Positions 16,429-25,389 are shown, counted from the first letter of the stretch. The stretch: DNA of 36,515 nucleotides from an uncultured Phocaeicola sp. (GCA_944320135.1 CALUGI010000034.1:1-36515); one strand, 5' to 3'. A program made the numbers and translations. Notes: generated by a model from the letters alone, not told the origin.

Positions 16429-19131
16429 TCAGAAGCTGCAGCTCAGCCCGATGCTGAAGTCCATTCCCTTCTTGTATTTGCTCAATACGATTTCCTCGTT
16501 GCTGTCATTGCCTTTGCGCGTGAGCTGATGGGTGGAGTTCAGCAGATTCCGCGCTTTCAGGCTGACCGAGAAGTGCTTCCCTATCTGCGTGGAGGCCACG
16601 AAATCGAGCGTCGGTATCCCGTTTTCAATGATGTCCTGATAACCTTGCGTTCCGATGGTGTAGACGCGGTCGCTGAAGTAGTTGAGCACCAATGCCGTGC
16701 TGAACGAGTTCGTCCCTTTGCGAATCAGATAGCTCAGGTCGGCGTTGACAATCCAAGGCGCCGCTCCTTCCAATTGCGAGCCGGTGGGGTCGCTTGCCAA
16801 AGGCACTTTCGCACAGGTGTACGTATAGGCTCCGTTCACCCCAAAGCTCAGCTTGCTGAGCCCGTTGTTCTGGAGCTGGCGCGAAAACAGGTTCTTCTTC
16901 AGTTCCACTTCCACTCCGGCAGCCGTCGCATGGTCGGCGATGTTCTGGTAAGAAAGGAAGCCTCCCGCGCTGGCAATCTCGATGCGCGAAATCGGACGCT
17001 TGATGTATTTGTAGAATCCGGTCACCGAGAACAGTTCGGACGGCGACAGATACCAGTCCCACTTCAGGTCGATATTGTAGTTGTCCGACGGCTTCAGGTC
17101 GGGATTACCTTGGCTGTTGAACCGAACGCTGACGTAACGGTAAGGAGATATCTCCTTGGCCTGCGGCAAGGTGTAGGTCTTGCTTGCGGCAAGCCGCAGG
17201 GCATGATTGTCGTTCACGTTGTAACGGAGGTTCAGGCTCGGCAGGAAATACGATTTGTCAATCTTCTGCTCTCCCGTGTTTCCGCCCCGGTTGACGTTGT
17301 AGTCTACCTTCATATATACATCGTCGTACTTCAATCCGAGATTGGCGATGAACTTCGACGTAAACTGATAGGTGGCTTCCGCGTATGCCGAGTGGATGTT
17401 CTTCTTCACTCCGTACTCGTCCAAGTTATAGTCCAAGCGGAAGTTGCCGGAAAGATAGTCGTCTTGATTGTAATAGTTGTCGAAGCGCACGTCGTTGATG
17501 TCGAACACCGACTGGCGCACTACCGACATGTCATACTCAACTGCCTCGAACCCGTCGTCAATGATGCGCCCCATATAGCCGATTTGCACGTTGGAGTTCT
17601 GCTCAAACCGGTCGGCTATTTTGTACACAAGAGAGGCGCGCAGGTTCAAATCCTTCTCGTTCAGTTCCGAAAAATAGCGTTGCTGTACGCCTGTCCCCCT
17701 CATCGGCACATATCCCTCGTCCGTCTTGGAGAGATTGTTGATGCGGCGGTCCGGCTCGCTTCCCTTGATAGTGTTGTACGACAGCCCGGCATGTAAGTCA
17801 AACTTCTTGTTCAATTCCCATTTGCTGCTCAGCTGGTTCACGAACAGCAGGTTGTCGTTCGTCTGCTGGCGGCGCATAAATCCCTCGAATGTGTCCGACG
17901 ACTGGTAATCGTTGTCCATACCCAGGTACTCCCCGACGGATTCTTTGGCCGCATGTACCATCATGAAATTGTATGCGATGCGGTGTTTGTGGTTGTGGCT
18001 GTACTCTATATTGGCCATAGCGAGCTGGCTGGTTTCCACTTGCGAGATGTCTCCGTCCATATCCTGCGACAAAGTTCCGGTTGTCGTGGAGTTCCTCACT
18101 TCTTCTTCGTAGTGCGTGTAGTCTTTGTTGTGGCTTCCCACCAGATAGAACGACAAGCGGTTGTTCTCGCCAATGCGGAATTTCTTCCCTCCCGACACGG
18201 CATAGCTTTGGTTGACCTGCAGGTTCTGCTTGCTTGGGTCGAGCGAATTGCGGAAACTGTAGCCGCCAATATTCGCTCCCGGCTGTGTTTTGTCGGCAAA
18301 CCCGAACGCATTCACGCCGTCCATCTTCAGGAAATCCGAAGATACAGTCTGCGTGTTCAACCCTCCCGACAGGCTGACGTTCAGTTTCCCGTTGCCGGTA
18401 AGCTCTTTCGAGGTGATGTTGATGTTTGCACCCGCTACGTCGGCAAGCGTATTGCTGTAGAAAGCCTTGTTCACTTCCACCGACTGGATGACATCCGTCG
18501 AGAAGAAGTCGAGCGCAATGTTCTTGTATTCCGGGTCTTCCGAGGGGATGGGAAAGCGGTTCAGCGTCGTAATGTTGTACCGGTCGCCCAGGCCGCGCAC
18601 AAACACGTTCTTCACTCCATCCTGTTGCGAGATGCCGGATATCTTAGTGACTGCCCCTTGTGCGTCGCTTACGCCCTTGCGCGAGAGTTCTTGCGCTCCA
18701 ACGGCTTGAACGGCAACGACCGAACGCTTCTGTTCGAGCAGCGTCACGTTTTCAGACTCGCGGTTGGCTTTGGCCACCACCACTACGTCCGACAAGAGAT
18801 GCTCGTCAGTCACCATTTCAAAGTCGAGCGTGGTGATTTTGTTATCCTCAATCTTTACCTGTCTTTTGACGGCCGTTTTGTAGCCTACGTACTTGATTTC
18901 GATGTCATAGATGCCGTCTTTTACGCCGGAAAGCTGGAAGTTTCCGTCAATGTCCGTCATGGTGGCGAGATTGCTTCCCACAATCTGCACGGTAGCCCCA
19001 ATCAGCGGTTCTTTCGAGTTCCGGTCTTTGATGCTTCCCCGGATGTTCACTTCCGCTTCCCCCGCTCCAAAAACCTGTGCGGCCATAAGCATGAATGCAG
19101 CCGCGCTAATCCATTTTTTTACCCTATCCAT
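16429..19131 (-). CDS. TonB-dependent outer membrane receptor with N-terminal carboxypeptidase-regulatory-like domain
   Basis: 900-residue outer membrane active transporter. Signal peptide MDRVKKWISAAAFMLMAAQVFG; a carboxypeptidase-regulatory-like beta-sandwich at about 28-112 (VNIRGSIKDRNSKEPLIGATV, GIYDIEIKYVGYKT); a plug at about 125-240 (GAQELSRKGVSDAQGAVTKI, VFVRGLGDRYNITTLNRFPI, ADVAGANINITSKEL); and a 22-strand-type barrel to the C-terminal LSCSF. It is not a SusC type: there is no SusD gene next to it and the plug lacks the usual SusC signature. The related Bacteroidetes receptors are often annotated only as TonB-dependent receptors. The downstream beta-helix lipoprotein is its likely partner. 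Substrate unknown. Confidence 0.92.
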   Translation of the reverse strand: MDRVKKWISAAAFMLMAAQVFGAGEAEVNIRGSIKDRNSKEPLIGATVQIVGSNLATMTDIDGNFQLSGVKDGIYDIEIKYVGYKTAVKRQVKIEDNKITTLDFEMVTDEHLLSDVVVVAKANRESENVTLLEQKRSVVAVQAVGAQELSRKGVSDAQGAVTKISGISQQDGVKNVFVRGLGDRYNITTLNRFPIPSEDPEYKNIALDFFSTDVIQSVEVNKAFYSNTLADVAGANINITSKELTGNGKLNVSLSGGLNTQTVSSDFLKMDGVNAFGFADKTQPGANIGGYSFRNSLDPSKQNLQVNQSYAVSGGKKFRIGENNRLSFYLVGSHNKDYTHYEEEVRNSTTTGTLSQDMDGDISQVETSQLAMANIEYSHNHKHRIAYNFMMVHAAKESVGEYLGMDNDYQSSDTFEGFMRRQQTNDNLLFVNQLSSKWELNKKFDLHAGLSYNTIKGSEPDRRINNLSKTDEGYVPMRGTGVQQRYFSELNEKDLNLRASLVYKIADRFEQNSNVQIGYMGRIIDDGFEAVEYDMSVVRQSVFDINDVRFDNYYNQDDYLSGNFRLDYNLDEYGVKKNIHSAYAEATYQFTSKFIANLGLKYDDVYMKVDYNVNRGGNTGEQKIDKSYFLPSLNLRYNVNDNHALRLAASKTYTLPQAKEISPYRYVSVRFNSQGNPDLKPSDNYNIDLKWDWYLSPSELFSVTGFYKYIKRPISRIEIASAGGFLSYQNIADHATAAGVEVELKKNLFSRQLQNNGLSKLSFGVNGAYTYTCAKVPLASDPTGSQLEGAAPWIVNADLSYLIRKGTNSFSTALVLNYFSDRVYTIGTQGYQDIIENGIPTLDFVASTQIGKHFSVSLKARNLLNSTHQLTRKGNDSNEEIVLSKYKKGMDFSIGLSCSF

Positions 19132-19277
19132 TACTTTTCAATCGATGCTTTGTTTTCGATTGCAAAGTTCGGCTTATGCGGTTACATCATTATATCGTTG
19201 AAGTGAAGAATGGTTTAAAGATATGTTTCTACAGCGTTACAAACCGGCCTTTTCCATACCCATTTAAAAATATGCCG

Positions 19278-20036
19278 TCAAAGAAGAAACACCGGCCCGT
19301 CCGGTGCGCTGAGTTCTTCGCTGTACGCGAAACCCTCCCACCCGAAGCGTTTCAGCCCGTCCGGGCTGTCCGTCCTGCTTTTCAGTATGTATCTTGTCAT
19401 TTCTCCACGGCACATCTTCGTATAGACGACCACGGTAGAAGGCTTTCCGTTCTTGACGACATAAAATTCGGGAGTAATCACGCGCACTTCCCGGCAAACC
19501 TTTTCCCAGTCGAACAGCGCCTTCATCTCTCCACTCGCCAGATTCACCAACGTCCCTCCCTGCTCCTTTATCCTGCCGATGAAGAAATCGGTGAGCAGCG
19601 GCTTCCAATGGTCGAACATGCTTCCCCCATACTCCGGAAGCCTGACGTTCCCCTCCAACCTGTAATTCCGGATGCCGTCGAGCGGGCGCAGCAAGCCGTA
19701 CAGAAAAGAGGTGACAAGCAGATGCTGCTGGGCGAAAAGAAAGTCCTCGTCCGTAAAGTCTTCCGGACGAATGCGCTTGAACACGATGCCCGTGTACGCG
19801 AGCAAAGCGGGAAGCGGCCGGTTGTCTTCAGAAAAGAAGTTGCGGTATCGGAGGAAATTTTCCGCCGCCAGTTTGGAATTGACGCGCAGCATGTTTTTCA
19901 ATTCTTCGGCGGAGAATTGGGCAAGATGCCGCGAGGTTTTTCCGGCCTCATCCTCAAAGCAAGGGACGGAGACGAACGGAGTCCGGACATTGCTGCGCGC
20001 GGTCATCGTCTTTGCGCATGAAATGAGAGTCAACAT
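19278..20036 (-). CDS. yaaA: Peroxide stress protein YaaA (DUF328)
   Basis: 252-residue cytoplasmic protein of the YaaA/DUF328 family, which in E. coli limits intracellular free iron and DNA damage during peroxide stress. Diagnostic segments are the N-terminal MLTLISCAKTM, ALLAYTGIVFKRI, LVTSFLYGLLRPLDGIRNYRLEG and LVNLASGEMKAL. The gene starts 9 bp after the upp stop on the same strand, so the two are probably one transcript. It is followed by a 146-bp gap before the TonB receptor gene. Confidence 0.94.
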   Translation of the reverse strand: MLTLISCAKTMTARSNVRTPFVSVPCFEDEAGKTSRHLAQFSAEELKNMLRVNSKLAAENFLRYRNFFSEDNRPLPALLAYTGIVFKRIRPEDFTDEDFLFAQQHLLVTSFLYGLLRPLDGIRNYRLEGNVRLPEYGGSMFDHWKPLLTDFFIGRIKEQGGTLVNLASGEMKALFDWEKVCREVRVITPEFYVVKNGKPSTVVVYTKMCRGEMTRYILKSRTDSPDGLKRFGWEGFAYSEELSAPDGPVFLL

Positions 20037-20045
20037 ACGCGCGCG

Positions 20046-20699
20046 TCACTCTTTTTCTCCGTAACACAAATCGCCTGCGTCCCCCAGCCCCGGCACGATG
20101 TACGAATGGGCGTTCAGCTCCGGGTCTATTGCGCCGCACCACACCGAGGTCTTGTCGCCGGGAAACACGCTCTGAATATGCTCTATCGCCCGCTGACTGG
20201 CTATGGCCGATGCGATATGGATGCGCGCCGGCGCGCCTTTGGTCAGCAGCGCTTCGTAGGCATACTCCATCGAAGCGCCCGTAGCCAGCATGGTATCGGT
20301 AAGAATCAGCGTTTTCCCGTCCAGCCGGGGCGAAGCGATGTATTCGATATGGATGTCGAAATGCGCTTCGTCGGTATATTTCCGGTAAGCGGACACGAAC
20401 GCGTTCTGCGCGCGGTCAAAATAGTTCAGAAAACCTTGGTGCAGAGGGATTCCCGCACGGAGAATGGTGGCGATGACCGGCTGCTCGGCCGGCACGTTTT
20501 CCACAGCCGTAGACAGAGGGGTCTTCACCGCCCTCGGCCCGTAGAGCAGTTCCTTGCTGATTTCGTATGCCATGATTTCCCCGATGCGCTCCACGTTCCG
20601 CCGGAAGCGCATACTGTCGCCCTGAACGGACGTGTCGCGGAGTTCGGACAAAAATTGGTTCAAGATAGAATTATGCGTATTGAAACAGGTTATTTTCAT
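20046..20699 (-). CDS. upp: Uracil phosphoribosyltransferase
   Basis: Pyrimidine salvage enzyme converting uracil and PRPP to UMP. 217 residues from the ATG at 20699 (MKITCFNTHNSILNQFL). Family signs are the conserved ATILRAGIPLHQGFL, a PRPP-binding loop ILTDTMLATGASMEYA and the C-terminal uracil-binding IVPGLGDAGDLCYG. The frame stays open upstream to 20867, but that extension runs through an intergenic palindrome and past the predicted promoter, so it was rejected. Forms an operon with yaaA; divergent from pckA. Confidence 0.95.
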   Translation of the reverse strand: MKITCFNTHNSILNQFLSELRDTSVQGDSMRFRRNVERIGEIMAYEISKELLYGPRAVKTPLSTAVENVPAEQPVIATILRAGIPLHQGFLNYFDRAQNAFVSAYRKYTDEAHFDIHIEYIASPRLDGKTLILTDTMLATGASMEYAYEALLTKGAPARIHIASAIASQRAIEHIQSVFPGDKTSVWCGAIDPELNAHSYIVPGLGDAGDLCYGEKE

Positions 20700-20733
20700 A
20701 ATCGTATGCTTGCCGTTGGAAATGAATATTGCG

Positions 20734-20741
20734 CAAAAATA
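20734..20741 (-). promoter_or_regulatory. -7 box of upp-yaaA
   Basis: Minus strand reads TATTTTTG, matching TAnnTTTG, about 35 bp before the upp ATG. No clean -33 element. Confidence 0.5.
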
Positions 20742-20785
20742 CGAATATATTTTGATTCTCTGCCGAATGTCCGCCGCCTTTTGAA

Positions 20786-20825
20786 AAAACGCCGGGACGC
20801 TTCGCCGGAAACGCCCCGGCGTTTT
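20786..20825. repeat. Intergenic palindrome, copy 2 of a repeat family
   Basis: Arms AAAACGCCGGGACG (20786-20799) and CGCCCCGGCGTTTT (20812-20825) pair over 14 bp with one mismatch and a 12-nt loop. Outer segments (about 20770-20780 and 20832-20842, CCGCCG / CGGCGG) extend the symmetry. It lies upstream of two divergent promoters, where a terminator is not expected. The core CGCCGGG/CCCGGCG matches the palindromes at 13929 and 30535. Confidence 0.65.
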
Positions 20826-20966
20826 CAGCCGAACACGGCGGCCTTCGCGAAAGCAAAGCCGAATCAATTGCTAAGTGAATCTGACAAATTTGTTACACAA
20901 GTATAAAACTTTGAGACATTACGGATTTTTTTCTGTAATAAGTTATCCGAATAAAAAAATAACTGC

Positions 20967-20974
20967 TACTTTTG
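20967..20974 (+). promoter_or_regulatory. -7 box of pckA
   Basis: TACTTTTG matches TAnnTTTG. Transcription would start near 20981, leaving a leader of about 98 nt before the pckA ATG. No good TTTG lies 19-21 bp upstream. Confidence 0.6.
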
Positions 20975-20991
20975 TACCGCCGAAAGGGAGG

Positions 20992-21019
20992 AAGATGTTT
21001 TTGAACATCTTTTTCTTGC
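20992..21019 (+). promoter_or_regulatory. Leader hairpin with T tract (possible attenuator) in the pckA 5' UTR
   Basis: AAGATGTT (20992-20999), loop TTTG, AACATCTT (21004-21011), then TTTCTT. This resembles a weak intrinsic terminator inside the transcribed leader. A short ORF starts within the left arm at 20995. Role in pckA control is inferred. Confidence 0.4.
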
Positions 21020-21051
21020 CCGAAACACAAAAGCAGAAAACAAACATTTGA
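20995..21051 (+). CDS. Possible 18-residue leader peptide upstream of pckA
   Basis: ATG at 20995 is preceded by GGGAGGAAG, a purine-rich Shine-Dalgarno-like sequence, which is unusual in this genome. It would encode MFLNIFFLPETQKQKTNI and end with TGA at 21049-21051, 27 bp before pckA. It overlaps the leader hairpin. It may be chance; no conservation data are available. Confidence 0.25.
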   Translation: MFLNIFFLPETQKQKTNI

Positions 21052-21078
21052 TACGATAACCAATTAATCAATTGAACA

Positions 21079-22686
21079 ATGGCAAATTTAGATTTAAGCA
21101 AGTACGGTATTACCGACGTGAAGGAAATCCTCCACAACCCGTCTTATGAAGTATTGTTCGCTGAAGAGACTAAAGAAGGTCTTGAAGGCTATGAAAAAGG
21201 CCAGGTAACTGAACTGGGTGCCGTCAACGTAATGACCGGTATCTACACGGGCCGTTCGCCTAAAGACAAATTCTTCGTATATAATGAAGCCAGCAAAGAC
21301 ACTGTATGGTGGACTTCTGATGAATATAAGAACGACAACAAGCCTTGCTCTGAAGAGGCTTGGGCTGACCTGAAGGCTAAAGCTGTCAAGCAGCTGAGCG
21401 GCAAGCGTCTGTTCGTGATGGATACTTTCTGCGGCGCCAACCCCGCCACTCGTCTGAAAGTGCGTTTCATCATGGAAGTGGCTTGGCAGGCTCACTTCGT
21501 GAAGAACATGTTCATCCGTCCGACAGAAGAAGAACTGGCTAACTACGGCGAACCCGACTTCGTATCGTTCAACGCTGCAAAGGCTAAGGTTGACAACTAC
21601 AAGGAACTGGGTCTGAACTCAGAAACAGCTACCGTATTCAACCTGAAGACCAACGAACAGGTAATCCTGAACACGTGGTACGGCGGTGAAATGAAGAAGG
21701 GTATCTTCTCTATCATGAACTACCTGAACCCGTTGCGCGGCATCGCTTCTATGCACTGCTCTGCCAACACGAACATGGAAGGCACTGACACTGCCATCTT
21801 CTTCGGTCTGTCCGGTACTGGCAAGACTACTTTGTCAACTGACCCGAAACGTCTGTTGATCGGTGACGACGAACACGGATGGGATGACGAAGGCGTGTTC
21901 AACTACGAAGGCGGTTGCTACGCTAAGGTTATCAACCTGGACAAGGAATCAGAACCGGATATCTACAACGCCATCAAGCGCGACGCTTTGCTGGAAAACG
22001 TTACAGTTGACGCTACCGGTAAGATTGACTTCGCAGACAAGAGCGTAACTGAAAACACTCGTGTTTCTTATCCTATCTACCACATCAACAACATCGTGAA
22101 GCCGGTTTCCAAAGGTCCTCACGCTCATCAGGTAATCTTCCTGTCTGCTGATGCATTCGGCGTATTGCCTCCTGTATCTATCCTGAGCGCAGAACAGGCC
22201 AAGTATTACTTCCTCTCCGGATTTACCGCTAAGCTGGCCGGAACAGAACGCGGCATCACTGAACCGACTCCGACATTCTCTGCTTGCTTCGGCGCTGCAT
22301 TCTTGAGCTTGCACCCGACTAAGTATGCTGAAGAACTGGTTAAGAAGATGGAAAAGGTTGGTGCGAAGGCTTACTTGGTGAACACCGGTTGGAACGGTAC
22401 CGGCAAGCGTATCTCTATCCGCGACACTCGTGGCATCATCGACGCTATCCTGGACGGTTCTATCGACAAGGCTCCGACTAAGACTATTCCGTTCTTCAAC
22501 TTCGTGGTTCCGACTGAATTGCCGGGCGTTGATCCGAAGATTCTTGACCCGCGCGATACTTACGACTGCGCTTGCAAGTGGGAAGAAAAAGCAAAAGACT
22601 TGGCTGGCCGCTTCATCAAGAACTTCGCTAAGTTCGAAGGCAACGAAGCTGGCAAGGCTTTGGTTGCTGCTGGTCCGAAATTGTAA
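21079..22686 (+). CDS. pckA: Phosphoenolpyruvate carboxykinase (ATP)
   Basis: Interconverts oxaloacetate and PEP with ATP/ADP. In Bacteroides it is used largely in the carboxylating direction during fermentation to succinate and propionate. 535 residues, normal for the ATP type. Key motifs: [10 protein letters not shown] (about 56-65), the kinase-1a P-loop GLSGTGKTT (243-251), kinase-2 [11 protein letters not shown] (260-270), and FSACFGAAF and [13 protein letters not shown] near the C-terminus. Codon choice (many GGT, GCT and AAG codons) differs from its neighbours and fits a very highly expressed gene. It is monocistronic, with its own promoter, a long leader and a strong terminator. Confidence 0.97.
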   Translation: MANLDLSKYGITDVKEILHNPSYEVLFAEETKEGLEGYEKGQVTELGAVNVMTGIYTGRSPKDKFFVYNEASKDTVWWTSDEYKNDNKPCSEEAWADLKAKAVKQLSGKRLFVMDTFCGANPATRLKVRFIMEVAWQAHFVKNMFIRPTEEELANYGEPDFVSFNAAKAKVDNYKELGLNSETATVFNLKTNEQVILNTWYGGEMKKGIFSIMNYLNPLRGIASMHCSANTNMEGTDTAIFFGLSGTGKTTLSTDPKRLLIGDDEHGWDDEGVFNYEGGCYAKVINLDKESEPDIYNAIKRDALLENVTVDATGKIDFADKSVTENTRVSYPIYHINNIVKPVSKGPHAHQVIFLSADAFGVLPPVSILSAEQAKYYFLSGFTAKLAGTERGITEPTPTFSACFGAAFLSLHPTKYAEELVKKMEKVGAKAYLVNTGWNGTGKRISIRDTRGIIDAILDGSIDKAPTKTIPFFNFVVPTELPGVDPKILDPRDTYDCACKWEEKAKDLAGRFIKNFAKFEGNEAGKALVAAGPKL

Positions 22687-22709
22687 TTTCCAATTTCAAT
22701 CAGATAATC

Positions 22710-22747
22710 AGACGGCTCTCCCGGCAGGGAGGGCCGTCTTTTTTTAT
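22710..22747 (+). terminator. Intrinsic terminator of pckA
   Basis: GACGGC-T-CTCCC and GGGAG-G-GCCGTC (22711-22738) form a stem around a GGCA-type loop, followed by a run of seven or more T. Classic rho-independent terminator 25 bp after the stop. Confidence 0.9.
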
Positions 22748-22834
22748 CGGTTTCCATTTGAATCAATGGCGAATTTCAGATTCTTTTCAGAATCGTATGC
22801 TTTCTTTGTAGAGTAAACAATAAAACAACGCTTT

Positions 22835-23716
22835 ATGAAGAAATTGCTTTTTTTGACATCTTTGGCATCAATGTTTTGCTTGGTGTCTTTCTTCGCATCA
22901 TGCAGTGAAGATGAGAACGGCGGAGGCAGCGGGAATGTGCCTCAGAGTGTATTGGAGGCATTCCGGAACCAATACGGAGAAACACGTGCCTCCTGGTCTG
23001 TAGAAAACGGCTATGCGATAGCCGAATTTCAAAACAACGGCAAAGAAACGACGGCATGGTACACCTTGGCCGATGCGCGTTGGGGAATGACCGAAACGGA
23101 GATACCCTATGCGTCATTGCCAAAGGCTGTGCTTTCTGCGATTGAAGCGAGCGCGTATGCACAATGGAGACCGGACGAAACGGCCGACATGCTGGAAAGA
23201 AACGGAGCAGAGACGCTATACGTGGTTGAGATGGAAGACAAAGAAACAGAAGTGGACCTCTATTTCACAGAAGACGGCGTGCTCGTGAACGAATACGTTG
23301 ACTCGGACGGAAAAGAGAACGACTATTCCGGCTATCTGCCCCAAACGCCCGTTTCGGAAATAGAGAGCTGGCTGGCGCAAAACTTCCCCAACGCAAGAAT
23401 CGTAGACATGGACGTAGAACGCAACGGAACGGAAGTCGAGATTGTCGACAACGGCGTCAAATACGAAATATGGTTCGACGCATCCTCTTCATGGATGCAG
23501 ACCAAAACGGAATACGACTTGCGGAACATCCCGGATGTGGTGCGCAACTTCGTGCAAACCAATTATCCCGATTATCGGATTGATGATGCGGAAAAGTACG
23601 AGACAAGCTCGAACGGCATCTACTATCATATAGAGATAGAGCAAGGCTATCAGGAAAAAGACATTTACTTGAACGCACAAGGGGAAGAAGTTGAACGCCC
23701 AACAGGAATAAGATAA
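22835..23716 (+). CDS. PepSY-like (DUF2874-type) repeat lipoprotein
   Basis: 293-residue exported lipoprotein: MKKLLFLTSLASMFCLVSFFASC with the lipidation cysteine at about 23. The mature part is an array of three to four related units, each with a short helix ending in a 'F...YP' or 'aFRNQYG' type segment followed by strands, for example QSVLEAFRNQYGETRASW, KAVLSAIEASAYAQWRPD, VSEIESWLAQNFPNARIVD and DVVRNFVQTNYPDYRIDD. This is the PepSY-like/beta-lactamase-inhibitor-like fold common in Bacteroidetes periplasmic proteins. Very acidic. Function unknown; no protease neighbour is present. It stands alone, with a possible weak -7 element (TTTCTTTG at about 22801-22808). Confidence 0.82.
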   Translation: MKKLLFLTSLASMFCLVSFFASCSEDENGGGSGNVPQSVLEAFRNQYGETRASWSVENGYAIAEFQNNGKETTAWYTLADARWGMTETEIPYASLPKAVLSAIEASAYAQWRPDETADMLERNGAETLYVVEMEDKETEVDLYFTEDGVLVNEYVDSDGKENDYSGYLPQTPVSEIESWLAQNFPNARIVDMDVERNGTEVEIVDNGVKYEIWFDASSSWMQTKTEYDLRNIPDVVRNFVQTNYPDYRIDDAEKYETSSNGIYYHIEIEQGYQEKDIYLNAQGEEVERPTGIR

Positions 23717-23743
23717 GCGGAAAGATTCAACTTGTTATCAATC

Positions 23744-23782
23744 AAAAAAGGCACGGACATTTTTGATGGTCTGTGCTTTTTT
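23744..23782 (+). terminator. Terminator after the PepSY-like gene
   Basis: AAAAAAGGCACGGAC pairs with GTCTGTGCTTTTTT with small bulges, giving an A-run/T-run hairpin about 27 bp past the stop. Confidence 0.65.
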
Positions 23783-23793
23783 CGTGTTTTCCG

Positions 23794-23824
23794 TTGGAAC
23801 GTTCAATATATTTTCTTACATTTA
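23794..23824 (+). promoter_or_regulatory. Probable promoter of the TonB-C gene cluster
   Basis: TTG at 23794-23796 and TACATTTA at 23817-23824 with a 20-bp spacer. The -7 box differs from TAnnTTTG at the last base. The first gene starts 30 bp later. Confidence 0.45.
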
Positions 23825-23854
23825 CAGAGTTTAACCAACTAATCGGAACGACAC

Positions 23855-24340
23855 ATGAAAAGGCTGTACTCCCATCACGCGGCTATACTCCCCTGTCTGT
23901 GCATCTTTCTCCTGAGCGCATCGGCCCTACAAAGCTGCTCAGGGAAAGCGGATGAAAAAAAGCCCGCCCCTATCTGCACCGCTCCCGAAGAAGAACTCGT
24001 TGACACATCCGATTCGGTATTCAGCAAAGTGGAAGTCGAGCCTCAATTCCCCGGCGGAAGGGTAAAGATGCTCGAATACATCAGAAAGAACCAGCGGTTG
24101 CCCGAACCGGAGGGACTGATTTGCAGCATCGGCCCTTCTTATGGAATTGTAGTTGTTCTATTTACAGTCAACAAAGACGGATCTTTGGCCGATATAGAAA
24201 TCATAAAACATTTCGATCCGATTCTGGATAAGGAAGCTGTGCGTATCATTAAAAGTATGCCCAAATGGATTCCCGGCCGTCAGAATGGGAAGATTGTGAG
24301 AGCAAGGTACACGGTTCCGGTCATGTTTAACTTGCTATAA
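23855..24340 (+). CDS. Exported lipoprotein with TonB C-terminal domain (copy 1 of 3)
   Basis: 161 residues. MKRLYSHHAAILPCLCIFLLSASALQSC looks like a lipoprotein signal with cysteine at 28. After a short linker comes one TonB C-terminal domain: VEVEPQFPGGRVKMLEYIRKN, VVVLFTVNKDGSLADIEI, DKEAVRIIKSMPKWIPGRQNGK and the closing strand VRARYTVPVMFNLL. A genuine TonB has an N-terminal transmembrane anchor and a Pro-rich arm; neither is present. So the protein probably does not energise receptors in the usual way. It heads a row of three such genes (next start 11 bp downstream). Function unknown. Confidence 0.82.
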   Translation: MKRLYSHHAAILPCLCIFLLSASALQSCSGKADEKKPAPICTAPEEELVDTSDSVFSKVEVEPQFPGGRVKMLEYIRKNQRLPEPEGLICSIGPSYGIVVVLFTVNKDGSLADIEIIKHFDPILDKEAVRIIKSMPKWIPGRQNGKIVRARYTVPVMFNLL

Positions 24341-24351
24341 ACATCAATGCC

Positions 24352-25389
24352 ATGAAAAAACAGTTCCGTTATGGGCTGACTGTAGCCATCTGCCTGTATG
24401 CGAATCTCCTGAACGCGCAGACATTACAGACTTATTCAGGAAAATACGAAGGAGGGGAAGCCGCTTATACTTACAAGACTGCCTCCGATGGAGAACGCAT
24501 CTATGAAGGCGATTTCCGCTATACCAACGATCCCGTCAGAATCACAGGGAGATACAAGAACGACATGAAGGACGGACTATGGATGTACGACACAGGAAAA
24601 GGCAAGCTGGAAGTGCATTATAAAGGAGGCAAGCTGGACGGCCCTTACCGCTTTGAGGGGGAAATGCCCGGCTTGAAGGATGTGTTTTCTGACCGCGATA
24701 CATCCCGGTTTGAACTGTCCTTCATAATGAAGGACAACCGGGTGACTGGGGATGCAAGCGTGGAAAATGACGGGAACACGTTTGTCGGTCACTTTGACGA
24801 AGGCGGCTATGCGGACGGAGAATGGATATACAACCGTTCGTGGAGAACCTTCCGATGTCTTTACAAGAACGGACACTTGCAATCCTTCTCTTACACGAAC
24901 TCTGGTACCGGCAAAACGGACACTTTGGTCTATAACAATCTCACACATATCGTACCCAATAAAATCATCCACCTGAGAGACCACCTTGAAAGCCTTGCCA
25001 AACACGGATGGATTCCCTTTGAAAGCTATTCGCCCACCTTGGAGCAGGAAATGCCGGGAAACACAATATATTGGCAGACAGAAGAAATGCCGCAATATCC
25101 CGGCGGGTGGAGGAAGATGCTTGACTACATCCGCGAAAACATTCAATTGCCAAGCGAATACTTTTGGGGGAATGTAATGGGATGGCCGCGCACAGTCGTG
25201 GAGTTCGTAGTGGAGAGCGACGGTTCGTTATCCAATGTGAAGGTAGCCAGGTCTTGGGATTCCGTTTGCGACAAGGAAGCTGTCCGTATTGTCAAGAGTA
25301 TGCCCAAATGGATTCCGGGCAAACATAACGGAAAGAACGTGAGAATACGTTTTGTAGTGATAGTTTCTTACAGCCATTTGTGCTATTGA
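24352..25389 (+). CDS. Exported MORN-like repeat protein fused to a TonB C-terminal domain (copy 2 of 3)
   Basis: 345 residues. Signal peptide MKKQFRYGLTVAICLYANLLNAQ with a type I cleavage site. Residues about 25-200 hold MORN/YwqK-like units rich in Gly, Tyr and Trp: GERIYEGDFRY, ITGRYKNDMKDGLWMYD, LEVHYKGGKLDGPYRFEGE, FVGHFDEGGYADGEWIYNRS. The C-terminal 110 residues are a TonB-C domain: EEMPQYPGGWRKMLDYIREN, VEFVVESDGSLSNVKV, DKEAVRIVKSMPKWIPGKHNGK, VRIRFVVIVSY. No transmembrane anchor. It sits between two other TonB-C genes and overlaps the long frame of the third. Confidence 0.82.
   Translation: MKKQFRYGLTVAICLYANLLNAQTLQTYSGKYEGGEAAYTYKTASDGERIYEGDFRYTNDPVRITGRYKNDMKDGLWMYDTGKGKLEVHYKGGKLDGPYRFEGEMPGLKDVFSDRDTSRFELSFIMKDNRVTGDASVENDGNTFVGHFDEGGYADGEWIYNRSWRTFRCLYKNGHLQSFSYTNSGTGKTDTLVYNNLTHIVPNKIIHLRDHLESLAKHGWIPFESYSPTLEQEMPGNTIYWQTEEMPQYPGGWRKMLDYIRENIQLPSEYFWGNVMGWPRTVVEFVVESDGSLSNVKVARSWDSVCDKEAVRIVKSMPKWIPGKHNGKNVRIRFVVIVSYSHLCY

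Larger units (their letters stand above)
20700..21078. other. Divergent intergenic region upp / pckA
   Basis: Gap of 379 bp. It holds the upp promoter (20734-20741, minus), an imperfect long palindrome (core 20786-20825), the pckA promoter (20967-20974, plus) and a structured pckA leader (20992-21019) with a short ORF. I see no further gene in it. Confidence 0.8.

Noticed and set aside
16528-19206. Two plus-strand frames of more than 400 codons across the TonB receptor gene
   Set aside because: Antisense shadows of a single 900-residue receptor with clear signal peptide, plug and barrel; they have no recognisable domains.
20700-20867. N-terminal extension of Upp by 56 codons
   Set aside because: It would run through the intergenic palindrome and upstream of the predicted -7 box at 20734-20741, and the standard Upp N-terminus begins at 20699.
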